Source: Onchocerca volvulus (taxonomy: Eukaryota > Nematoda > Chromadorea > Rhabditida > Onchocercidae). Taken from it: 64,000 nt of DNA. The notes beneath the pieces are model-generated. The model was not told the DNA's origin. It saw only the letters and a program-made list of their open reading frames with translations, and searched no databases. Made by a program: the position numbers and the translations under genes. The stretch spans positions 13,765,113-13,829,112 of the forward strand of contig HG738140.1 in the NCBI GenBank assembly GCA_000499405.2. Reading direction: 5' to 3'. Shown one piece after another: positions 35,301 through 46,564 of this stretch. Each line of letters begins with the position of its first letter. The stretch's first letter is position 1.

Positions 35301-38300
35301 GACCTATAAAATGTTAGCTTTAAAATAAGATCAAATGCAAAACTAATAGTAGTTTTACATTCAGATTAATAGAAACTTCATTCTACTAGCAAATAGAAAT
35401 ATAAGACTTTCCAATTATTCCAACTATTTAGCTTGGCATTTTTTCAATATCGAACAACATGGATCTTATAAAAAAGTTTATGTGCTACTGAACTTTCTTA
35501 TTAATCAATTTTAATATAATTGTTAAATTAAAGATAGACAGCTATAATCAACAATATGTTCATAGCAATAATAATGAATAATAATGCAACGCATCAATAT
35601 ATCAGATAAAACTAAACAGTAATTTTTCTTGAAAGTAATACCTGAGGTAAGCGCTTCCCATCTGGAATTTCACCACTATACTTCATATCGTGATAGTCAT
35701 TCATGATCACTGGAATATAAAAGACGAAATATTTTCCAAAAGAGCAAATAATTTATTTAATTGATTTATCATAATTATAAATCAATTAAATAGTTTGATA
35801 ATGCGGAAACTTTCTCGACTCTATTATAATCATAAGTGCTAGAATTGTGAAAATACCATTATAAGGATGATTTCCATCTGCATGATGAGCTTCATCGAAA
35901 AACATTAGCGAAAATGAAGATAACGAGAAAGGCAAACTGCCTTCATCACAAGTCTTCAACAAATTCCTGAATATTTAATGATAGGACAACAATGTTCTTA
36001 TCCTTAAATAATATTATCAATATTTCGATTAAGAACACAATGCTGATTTCGAACGATATTGTGAAATTTTTAATATGCAAAAGAGTCTAGTATACAATCA
36101 CTTCAATCATAGTGATATTCCGATGAAAAAAATATTTTTTTTAATGCTTAAATTTCTTGAAAATATTTCTTGGCATAAATTTACTTCAGAAATCCGAAAA
36201 CGATTGCACAGATCCTCACATTGTCCATGAACAATAAAATAAATGGTCTTCAAATAATAAATATATGTGAAATACTAACACAATAAGTTGAGGTGTGATA
36301 ATGATAACATCATAAGCTTTGATCGTTTCCACAAGAGGTGCATTCACCATTACACCGCTCAAAGAGACAACTTTCCAACGATGCCCAACAAATTTCTCGA
36401 ATAATTTCGTTTGTTGTTCTAGAAATGTTGTATTCGTAACGAAGAAACAAATCTGAAAAATTTTTTGATATAAAACTTTTTTATATATTTTCCTTGCTTG
36501 TTCTTTATATTGAATTTACAGCGGTTCTCCAAGATAAAGAGTTTAATATATATATATATATATATATATTAAATATTAAAAAATATATATATATATGTAT
36601 ATAGTGTTCGATATGTATTAATATTTCCATCATATTGACAAAAATTCTTGGTTGATGACTTCAGGTTTCCGATAATCTCACTATGCAACAAGAAATCTGA
36701 CATTTTATGCAATTTCACAAGTGTTTCTCTTAAATTCGAAAACAATGGAGATAATAGAAAGAACTGCAGCTTTAATTTTAAAACCTGCTGCTTTAATTTT
36801 TTCTTTCTCAAAAAAAAAAAAAGGTTACAATAAGAGAATTGTTTTGGGGACAAAAAAAAAAAAAAAATCATGATCAGCACAACTGAGATAAAACTAATAT
36901 GATTTTTCCTATTAAACACTTTCAGGACTATATTCTTAAATGTGCAAAATGACATTGTAAATTTATTAAAATCTTGAAATACCTTTGTATACAAATTATT
37001 TTTCTTGCCCAATACAAGATGATTTCGTGCAATCGATATCGCTATCATGGTTTTGCCAGTTCCTGTTGGTGCATAGATCAAGGTATTCCATCCATCATAA
37101 GCCGGTTGAGCTATTTCTTCCTGATATTTTCGCAAAACAATAATTTCCCCTAAAAAGAATTTTTTTCTATTCCGTATATTTTTATTTTATCTTAACTCTT
37201 ACAGTTTATTATACATGACAATCTAACATGCTTTTCGCATCCTTCGTCTCTATGATGTAAACGTTATCATATCTCGAAGCATTATTAGTAATTCTACTTC
37301 GAAATATTGTTAATAAAACATGCATTTATCTCTTATTCAACAAAAAAACTTAATAAATTGTCAAAAAAATCATCCAGTACAATAATACTTCTAGTTTTGT
37401 GCAAATATTCTCCAGAGAAATGACCGATTTGAGGCGTAGCTGAAACAGTTAATTAAGTCTGCTCAATTTCAGCAACATCAAAATTATCTTAAGAAGAAAT
37501 TACAAAAACCTTCATAAATATCATCTTTGGCTGCATTTGAAGCATTGACAGGAAAATGTTCATAATTTAAATCAATCATGTATACATTCTCCAATTCATT
37601 TGATCTCGATTCATTAATAACATTAGCTACTGGAACATCACAATCGCAAAAATACATTTTACCTGGAAAAAAGAAATAATAGAAGATGTGATACCAAAGT
37701 GCTATTCGCCAAATATAAGATGCATAATTGAGATGAAGGATCTTAAAAAAAAATATTTCATAAAATAAATTTAAATTTGGGTAAAGCAATAAAAAAAAAT
37801 GACTTGATGAATGTTTCCTCAGTCAATCTCATTTTTTAAAAAATGTTCAGTGTTTGCGAATGGGATATTGGATCGACCTGAGTAGAAATGATGAGATCGA
37901 TGGTCAGTTAATCTTTTCAAAATGAATTATATTATTGTCCAAAAAATACATCTGGAAGCACTAATGCTGGACTAAAGTATAAAAAATCATTCATAATGAT
38001 TGCACGGCAAAATCTGTCTTTTCACTACCCAAACGGTCAAATAGAATAAAATATTATGAAAACTCAAATATATGGCAAAAATCATAATAAAATTAAAAAC
38101 GGTATGCCTATAACTGCTACCTCGAAGGCATTTCCATAAGAATAAACAGTTATTCTTAATGGTTCACCGAAGAATTTAAAGAATGAAAACATGACTAAAT
38201 AAATGAAACGAAAGACAAATGTAAACAGAATAATGAATCCTATTTGGCTCCCCCCCCCTTGCATATTTTTTTTTTCTGATATAGTCGTTCTCATTTGCCA

Positions 38301-41300
38301 ACGAGAATTTAGACATGTTGGAAAACAAATGTATTGGTCGCCTCAATTGTTGCATTTGAAAAAAATAAAATAAAATGAAGTAATTCATTATTTATTCGGA
38401 ATTCTCCTTTAAAATAACAAATTGAAATTTTATGTGATTTCAAAGTAAAATCCCGCAGTAAGCTAGACAATGAATTCTAATTTACTGCGATCAAAAAATA
38501 GTTATATGGATTAATAAATGCAACAATCAACCAAACCTCGTTTCGTTTTCCCGCGTTCATGTATAAACAAACCTAAAATGAAATCAATCGATTAAAAATG
38601 CAGCAGTCAGTCAATCATAGCTCTACTTTCCAATACTTATATACAGAAAGATCTTAAAAGAACTGACAGGGTAAAAAAGCAAAAATTTGAATCACGGCAT
38701 ATTCCACATATAACTAGTGGATTGATATCCTAATCAATCAATCAAGAAAAAAATCTTCATAGTAGTAAAAATCTCTTGAAATATTATTTATCAAAGACCA
38801 TCTGTTTTCTCGATGTCATGTGATAATAGCAATCCTTAAATGAGTAGATTTCTAAAAGACACCGAATAATCAGAATTAGCGGAAATGTCCGGCTTATTCA
38901 TTTCTATACATGAATATTTCACGAGTCACGAGCACTCAAAAATACTTCCGTCATTACAGCTATGCCTAACCGTATCCTCTCTTAAATTCAATTGCTGTAC
39001 AAAGCACTGACAGAATTTATCCGTAATATTACTGCTTCTTATTTGAAAAACATTTTCAACAGCTTACGGTAATATCGCTCAAAATCAGGATACGATTCTA
39101 TCACAAAATGGTAGGCAACATCAGAACAAGCTGCTATTGCGTTCAGTAAATCTAAGAATGCTCCATTACCCATGTCGAGTACTGCTCGCAAAATGCATTT
39201 CTTCGCAGAAGTTTCGCCTTCAAAAAAGAAAAAAAAAATGTATAAAAATCGATCATATGAACATTATAATGCGTCTTCGCGTGTGTGTCACAAAAGTGTA
39301 ATTTAAAGAAAGAAATAAGTTCGTTTATTAGCATAACATTGAAAAGAATGTATGCGCAATCATGCATTATTTTTTCGGGATTCTAAATCAGAAGTTTCGA
39401 GAATGACATTTTAAAAGCAACATTACCGGATTATCATTTTAATATATTATAGGCTCTGTTAATTATTTACTAATGATTTTTCTGACTGCAATATCAGTAT
39501 TATATTTTTACTTTTATAAATTGTGAACTCTAAATTTTTATTTATTTAAGAACCTGAAAACTAAAAGGAACAACAAAAACCATAACAGCTCACCTAATTT
39601 TTCAATTATGTTTTTTACCGGCATCATCAAATTTGCATGATGTCGACTTATGCAGGAAATTTTTTCGCAAACAATATAAGGATCCATATTTTTTAAAATT
39701 CCATTAAAATTTTTTAGAATTTCGATTAAGTCAGACAAATTGCTTGTTAAATCCATGCATGACAACCGCCGATGAAGCTTCGGATCGCCTAAAATAATTA
39801 GAGAATAGTTAATATGTGTTTCGATGATGGAGAGAAGTTCTAAAAAATAATCAATGAATTTTTAATATAAGTCCCGATGATAGAGGTAACTTTCAAGTCT
39901 TAAATTCCCTGAAGCAAAACATAAGTAAAAAGGTATTTAGAAACTAAAATAAATATTTTACATCATATTTTACTATGCATAGGTCTCGTTCATGTTGTTT
40001 TGCTTTGTTTCACTGAAAAGATAATCCTAAAATATTTTCAACTTTTGAAATCTCAAATCATTAATTTTAGAATTTCAAGCTATGTATTTCTTTGACTTAT
40101 GGGATATTTAATACATACAAGTCTAATGATAATGGATTTCCGAATAGACAAGATAAGAGCGAAACTTTTATTCTGATTTACTGCCGAATGTTTACCATGG
40201 AAATTACTAGACCTAATGATTTCGTCGGTAAGTCGTGATAAATCATTACCATAGTAAATCTTCATGATAATCACAAACTGCATAACATCTATTTTTATTT
40301 TGTCATAAATCTAACAACTTACAAGATACGAGGAAAGAAAGAACGGTTTCGAAGAGAAGAGTACGTGTTGGTGCCTTCCAAAGCTGTTCCCACAGTTTTA
40401 CTGCAAATGTAGTCCAACTGAAATTATATTGTTCGATGAGAGTTTCGTATTCGTTAGGCTTGAGAAGATGGGCAAAGTTAATAGCCTCCACATGATGCAC
40501 CGCAATTCTAAAGATATTAGAATAAGAAATCGCCGATTAATTAATATAAGCAAACTATAAGCATATAAAAATGCTGATTAATTGATATACTTGAAAGAAT
40601 AAATTCGGTTTTGAACAGAATATCTGTAAATTCTTCCACTTAGTTGGATAATTAATTCTTAATCCATCAACTCTAGTAGTATATTTTGTAGCTATGAATA
40701 TATTACAAAAAAAATCACTGAATTCATTCAGTGAAATATAAAATAAAGACCAATGTATCAATCATTCTATTATTCCATCTATTAAAGAGTTCCGATATTC
40801 ATATCAAATTATTAACCGCAGATTTATTGAAAATTTAATTCTTCAAGCAATTTAGCAATTAAACAAAGATATTCCTTACTATTTATATAAATAAATAATA
40901 AATTAACTTGGTCAAACAAATATTACTTCAAATAACAAAAATCTCAACATTAAACATTTCAATAACTCTAACTATTGTTCATTAAAAAAAAATTGAACTA
41001 TTGTTCATTAAAAAAAAAAAAAAAAAAAAGAATAAATAATTGTTTTAATCAAATGCAAAAATCTTAATAAATTAACAAAAATTCGTAGATCCATTTCACA
41101 AATTTCTGTTGATTTATTCGAATTGTTATATTGAATTATTAAAGTTATTTTAAAGTACTATAAACATATTCATACAATAACGCGATTTTATTTCCTTCCT
41201 TGACACAAGAAAAAAATCGAAAAAATAAAATTTTATTATAGTTGAATAATTATATTTACACATGGAACCTTTCAATCAAGAATTTTTCAAAATTAATATC

Positions 41301-41379
41301 TGAGTTCGAAAGTAAATAAGATATTAGCAATCCAGCATCTCCGTCATTCATTTTATTTATGCCGCATGTCAAAAATACA

Positions 41380-41435
<56 letters not shown>

Positions 41436-41618
41436 ACTGCAACTTCATTTTGTTTATCGGAAATATTCGCATGAAACAAATATGTTTGAAGATGGTGAAA
41501 TGTCTACCCAGACATTCAAAATGAAAAAAAAAAAAGAAATTTCTTGATTATAAAACCACCTTTTTATAATTTCTTCATCATACAAATACAGTAACCGTAA
41601 TTGCTGTTCGGGTGACAT
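29305..41618 (-). CDS. drh-3: Dicer-related helicase (DRH), RIG-I-like DExD/H-box RNA helicase
   Basis: Twenty-five minus-strand exons can be chained from ATG (41,618) to TAG (29,305), about 1,025 residues. Exons: 41560-41618, 40323-40507, 39594-39788, 39068-39217, 38537-38572, 37510-37662, 36983-37149, 36280-36452, 35857-35966, 35642-35709, 35101-35303, 34670-34776, 34257-34352, 33966-34069, 33414-33537, 33142-33205, 32864-33009, 32012-32206, 31518-31669, 31119-31225, 30443-30608, 30219-30300, 30052-30107, 29620-29725, 29305-29378. Residues 1-255 are helical, as in DRH N-termini. Motif I APTGTGKT is at about 286-293, motif II DEAH at 397-400, LTAS at 436-439, motif V ATSVAEEGIDI at 746-756 and motif VI QRR/GRGRA at 776-783. 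Cys pairs LLCKKC (864/867) and CCVRC (923/926) form the RIG-I-type zinc domain. DRH proteins bind dsRNA in RNAi; DRH-3 makes 22G small RNAs. DRH-1 or DRH-2 is the alternative. Intron 18 lacks a GT donor. Confidence 0.92.
31670..32011 (-). other. Intron 18 of the helicase gene with no GT donor in the required phase
   Basis: The acceptor (TGTTTTAG, ending at 31,670) is normal, and the protein needs the splice directly after CGAAGAG at 32,012. There the intron starts ATTCGTAATT. The only GT nearby (GTAATT) is five bases further in and would shift the frame, meeting a stop within about 20 codons. Sliding the junction gives only AT, GA or AG donors. All other junctions in the gene are GT...AG and in phase. 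Confidence 0.75.
36546..36600. repeat. TA microsatellite
   Basis: An (AT)n run with small interruptions inside the helicase intron between 36,453 and 36,982. Confidence 0.85.
41383..41432. repeat. (TA)n microsatellite
   Basis: About 25 uninterrupted TA units in the first intron of the helicase gene. Confidence 0.95.
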
Positions 41619-42139
41619 TACATTAGCAGCTATTACTAATATTGTTGTTATTCCAAATGCTGCTGCTACAGTAATAATAACAGAACTTTGTCAGCCGCTC
41701 CTTCCCTTTCGTTCTTCGATGGAATTTAGAACCTGATAGTTCCAACTGATCCTTAAGTTGCATTCATAATTAAGAAATAACAAAATTAAAGACAAAAAAG
41801 TGAAAAATATAGTGTCAAACATTTATAAAAGAATAGAAAAAAAATGTATGAAAGAATAAAAAATATTGATTCTATTGACAAAGAAGAAAAGATGTGAAGC
41901 ATATGGAGTTGTAGCATTGTTTATACAATAAGAAGGTGAAAGATGCTTAAAAGATAGGAATAAGAATTGGAAAGAAATAAAATTAAACTTTTTCATTTTT
42001 TTCTCTTTGTAATGATTATAGCAAAATAATTGAAAGATTATGCGAATTTTAGAAATTGAAAAAATTATCGAAATAATTAAGAATTGATACTAGCGCAGAA
42101 ATCAGAATGAAGTAATCATATGGGAAGATTATGTCATTT

Positions 42140-42524
42140 TTATGTGCAAAAATCACTAAATGTTTCCGAGCAATCTAACGATCTACACATCATCCGATAG
42201 CAATCACAATCAACTTCATCCTGATATGTTGGTTGATAATGAAAGAAATGTTGATAAACAGATAAATCGGCAGATGAAATATAAACAGATTGATAGATAG
42301 AAGATATGAAAAGAGAGAAATAGATAAACTCAAGCAAACACAAAATAAGAGACTGCAGGAAAATGACACAGCATGCTAATTTAATATACGAATTACATGA
42401 GTAAGCGAATATTACGTGACGATTGTATAGACTGTCACTGCTACGTCGATTGAGTAGAAAGGTCACGTTGGAGGTCACGCCGCACAATAAACATAACGTC
42501 CACTGCACGATAATCCCCAAATGA
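42140..42524 (-). CDS. Possible small secreted Cys-rich peptide (two exons, start not found)
   Basis: Two minus-strand segments join in phase: 42,416-42,524 (after acceptor GACAG, donor GTAATA) and 42,140-42,220 (acceptor ATATCAG), ending at TAA. The first encodes a hydrophobic signal-like run (VQWTLCLLCGVTS) and then a dibasic RR. The second encodes DCDCYRMMCRSLDC and FSDFC, a dense Cys pattern (C-x-C-x4-C-x4-C-x8-C). The layout suggests a secreted disulfide-bonded peptide. No ATG lies in this frame of the first segment, so an upstream exon is needed. A TATATAAG box lies near 42,645. The Cys pattern was not matched to a known family. Confidence 0.35.
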
Positions 42525-43592
42525 CTGTCTTACAACAAAACGCAGAGGTTTGCATGCAGAATGCAAATAGCTTGAAATCTATGCTATTTCTTGCTACACA
42601 TTACATCATTCTCTCTATTGCTACTATCGTCGTCCAGGATGTCTTATATAGCAATACACTTTCTTTATCATACTGTATCATGAATAAATGAATATTCATT
42701 CCAGTTCATTGATTATTATGGTATTTTGATTAATAATTACTTCTGCACTCCTTTTTTTTTTTTTTTTTGGTAAACATGAATGACAAATCAAAATTTTTGC
42801 GAAAACTTGCATAATGGAACTATTATTAAATTGCAAACATTACACAAGAAATAATCCAAATATTACTGTAGATGACAAATTTTTCATTTGAATATTTGAA
42901 TATATCTAACATCAAATGATATTGCAAACAAGATAAAAAGAAATTTTTTGGTAATTATGAAAGTTTGATTCTTAATTTTAACTGGACTTAATTCAAAAAC
43001 TTGAAAATTTTAATAGTCCAAGTATAATCAAACATAGAATGGCATATATCATATAAATATATATAGCTAGTGCAGAAAGACAATTTTCTATATAAATATT
43101 TTATAAATAAGTGCGAATTCTATGATCACAAATGATATAGGAAAGGAAATAATAAAAATTACCGAAAGTAAAATTTAAATTCTCAAATTTCTGAATTGCG
43201 TTAAAATAAGATTTGAAATCAAATTTTATAATTGCTAATTGTAATAACATTTGATGATTAAAATTATTGCACTTTTATCATTAATAAAATATGCCAGTTG
43301 TTATATGATATGTAAACAATTTTTCGACAATAAAATAATAGAAATATCATTGTTAGCTAAAGATTATCAACAAAAATTTCATCCGGAGATTTTGATGATA
43401 TTATTGCTATCAACTAATGGAATAATTATTACAGTATAAAACACACATGTATAGCATTGATATATATATATATATTTTGAAAATTTTGAAGCTATTTTAA
43501 AAATTCCAATGACATAAATATGAAATTCAATCGAATCATTGTTTAAATCAAATTTTACTTGCTACTAAATTGACCGTAAATTTTTGTTAATA

Positions 43593-43740
43593 CCAGCTAA
43601 AACTCGACGCGTTGTCGCGGCATTTTTATTTTTTATGTACTTACTGGCTGGACTAGGCCACGCTCCGCTTGTCACGTTACGCATGTCCTACTCCAGCTAA
43701 TCTATATAAATAGAAATGTCAATATTCGTTTGTTTAAAAT
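43593..43740 (+). mobile_element. Helitron-like terminus or junction (tentative)
   Basis: CCAGCTAA occurs at 43,593-43,600 and again at 43,693-43,700, exactly 100 bases apart. Between them lies GC-rich sequence with a small palindrome (CGAC-GCGTT-GTCG). The second CCAGCTAA is followed at once by TCTATATAAATAGAAATG. Helitrons begin with TC and end in CTRR after a short hairpin, so this could be the end of one copy joined to the start of another. No Rep/helicase coding sequence was found nearby, so this would be a non-autonomous copy. Confidence 0.35.
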
Positions 43741-44384
43741 CTTAAATCTCCGAAAGTTCTTAAATACGCGCTTTATCTATACTGATTTAAAATCTTAGGT
43801 ATCGGAAAATCCTTATCTATTGCTTTGAAATTTTGACACAATGTTGCATTCGAATACGTGCATGTTTTTATGACTCACTGTTATAGCTCAGTCTGTTAAG
43901 TGCAAAAAAAGAAAAGAGAAAGAACATGTTTCTAGTGTTGGGGGAAAAAAAGCTGATCCTTTGTAATTTGATTTGCAGTTTGAATGATTGGAGATTGATT
44001 CTTGCTATTATGATTCGGCTAGGTCAGCAATAGATATGAGGAGGTTTTTTTGTATCTTGTGTGGCAGAAATGAATCTTTTTGAGGAAAGTTTTATTGATT
44101 GATGAAAGATTGATTCTTTGTAACAAATAATTGTCAAGGAAAATCCAGATAAATTGATCACTGGTTTATTTCTTCTTTTGTTGCTGCTAGAAAAAAAGAC
44201 TGCTCAACTGAATTGTCAGTTTGTTGAATTTATATTGAACTATTTGGCAATGGACGCAGGGAGCCGGCTTTACGGTAAATTTTTTTTTCATTTACTGTCG
44301 CGAATTCGATATCGCGAAGCTCCTATCAAATGATAAATTCTCATTGTAAACAATGTAACTAGTGTTGTAAATCATTCAGCTTTT

Positions 44385-44466
44385 CTCATGTTTATTACTT
44401 TCTTTGTTTTCAATCACAAAGGAATCTCATGTTTATCCCTTTCTTTGGTTTTCAATCACAAAGGAA
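44385..44466. repeat. Tandem duplication of about 41 bp
   Basis: CTCATGTTTAT-CTTTCTTTG, then TTTTCAATCACAAAGGAAT, occurs twice in a row (44,385-44,425 and 44,426-44,466) with only three or four differences. Confidence 0.85.
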
Positions 44467-44576
44467 TTGCATTTTACTGTCACTTGTTTCCATTGTTTCC
44501 AATACTCAATTCTCATTGTAAACAGAACCTTGTGCCAGATAGAGGTATTACAGATATTCCCTCAGAAATTTATACC

Positions 44577-46564
44577 GCAGAACATATTGACAGTTTTTCA
44601 AGTTAGAGGGGTCGTATTCGCTGAGAAGAAACGATTGAAATTTAAAACAAATAATGAAGGAGAAATGGGTTCAGCAAAATCTACTTCCCTGTCTCGCAGG
44701 ATTAAAGATCTGAGTGATACTGATGATCTCTGAGAAATGCAATGTTCTGGGAAGTTGATAAAATATCTTTAATACTATATCTTCTTGTTCTTTGTACGCT
44801 AACGACGACAAAGCTGAATATCTAAATGGAATTATGAATTCAGGCTCACTAAAGAAGAACTGTCAGATTTGTCTTTGTCTTCAAATGGTCATTTGAGCCA
44901 ATGTTCTCATTCTGCTCTGATATTTTCATTTTACAGCTATATTGGATGTTAATCCATACAGGACGAATCAACTTTTTGAATGCTGTAAGCTTTTTTTTTA
45001 CGCATTTCTAGCCTGAATGTCTATCGATCTATAAATGTCCAAGGAAAATGCCTCATCGATTATGATTACCAGAAATCCATTTACCCGCAATCTCATAAAA
45101 TTCAGATAATGGTGAAAGCTTTCCAGAAGAATCACAGTTAGAAAAATACTCAACTCCTTATAAAATTCTCTGTTAGCAGCTCTATTTCAAATCATTATTC
45201 CCACGAATTGAAGATAGGAAATAGAAATTTAAAGCAAAAAATTTACTCTACAAAGATCAAGAGTCATTCCATTATTGTATGCCCTGAGTAAAAAGGAATG
45301 TCGTCCAGATGACCACATCTTTGAAACATTCCAAATGTTCAAAACGGAAAATCCATTTTGACAATGCCTCAAGCCATCATATCACAATAAATTTTCTTAT
45401 ATTCAGATGACGTCGGAACCTGATGAGCTGGAGCAGTGTTTCATCCAGCAAAAACCGGTCGGTGATGGTTTAATCACATGCATCAAATTCAGTACTGAAT
45501 CGCTTGTTTTCGCATTGTTCAATTTTTTAGCACTCTCTGACATAATTAGACAGATTTTCAAATTGTTAAAGTTTATCACTCTTTAATTTCAAACAAGTCT
45601 GGAGGAGTCACATTTTATCAGAAAAATTGAAGGTGGCATGATTTGTTGGAAACAATAGTTAATTTTGTCAATTGGCGCAATTCATTCTCTACAATTCTAT
45701 ATTTGGACAAATTTTACCTGAAATCCGAAAGAAACATTTCATTTTATGCCTAAATTTCAAAAAAAAAAAAGTTGTTTTTATTATTAGAAAAAATTGATTT
45801 TAGCTCTTCGTTTATAGAAACAAATTTCATGTGGAATCAGTTTATCACATGAAAGTTGTATTTTATCTCAAAGATTTGGACTAATTCTGGAAGATAGAGA
45901 GGAGATATGTGGAGAAGCACTGACGACGTTTCTGTTCAATGGCAGATAAGAACAAACGGGACAAACAACAAATAAGCAAATCAGAAATGGAAAATAATCG
46001 AAATCAATCAATTGTGCAAATCATTAAATAAAAATTAATGCGAAAGATTTCGCTTCAATTATGCGATTCTGATTTTCAGTTCTGCTGACTCCAAGCATAT
46101 ACCGCGGATATCGAAGCAGGATAACTGAAGAATTGCCAGTTTGATAGGAGAAAAATTGGAGGCAGCAAAGAACAGAATGACTGGAATTCCTACGTTTCAG
46201 CCAGCTCAGAAAGTGTTAGATTCCGTGATGGAAATGGTGAAATGTGTCGAAGAGCACTTCATGGAAGGCGGCGATAATTTCGAAAGATTCTTTGGCAAAT
46301 ATGCGTTAGTCCACTATTCTTTCTATATGTTGTTGCGAAGCATGATAAACTTTCCGTTGTCAATATCAAGTTGATCCAAATGTCTCATTGCACTTTCACT
46401 AGGCTGTATGTGATACGTTGGCCGAAATGAAGAATTACATCTCTGCAGATACAAGCCCAAGTGTACACACAACCCAAATGCATGGAACAGTTCGAAGATG
46501 TACAAAGCGATTGGATCGAGAAAAGACTTCCAGAAAATTGTTGATGGTTGAAGCTGATATCAGG
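44577..46564 (+). pseudogene. Plus-strand coding-like blocks of an unidentified, probably broken gene
   Basis: Five blocks look like protein on the plus strand. About 44,602-44,733: VVFAEKKRLKFK, then MGSAKSTSLSRRIKDLSDTD, stop. About 45,020-45,140: INVQGKCLIDYDYQKSIYPQ and MVKAFQKNH, stop. 45,408-45,470: EPDELEQCFIQQKPVGDG after a TTATATTCAG acceptor. 46,072-46,303: LEAAKNRMTGIPTFQPAQK and CVEEHFMEGGDNFERF, with an in-frame TGA before it and a GTTAGT donor after. 46,403-46,564: CDTLAEMKNYISADTSPSV and RRCTKRLDREKTSRKLL, donor GTAACA. The last two do not join in phase. I do not recognise the protein; residue content is helical and charged. Stops and phase conflicts argue for decay, but an incomplete exon model is possible. 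Confidence 0.38.

Larger units (their letters stand above)
42525..44576. other. AT-rich region with a Helitron-like junction and a tandem duplication
   Basis: No gene could be supported. It contains the GC-richer block at 43,593-43,740 and a roughly 41-base tandem duplication at 44,385-44,466 (both listed separately), and a TA run at 43,463-43,476. The plus-strand frame at 43,251-43,439 lacks support. Confidence 0.45.

Noticed and set aside
36569..37135. 188-codon minus-strand open frame
   Set aside because: Only its first 52 or so residues are the helicase motif I exon (36,983-37,149); the rest is intron read-through rich in Phe and Lys.
40080..40283. Minus-strand frame between helicase exons 2 and 3
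   Set aside because: Exons 2 and 3 join in phase without it, giving a sensible protein; inclusion lacks matching splice sites.
43875..43905. tRNA-like text (TAGCTCAGTCTGTTAAGTGC)
   Set aside because: Resembles a D-loop box A by chance; no acceptor stem or T-arm with GGTTCGA follows.
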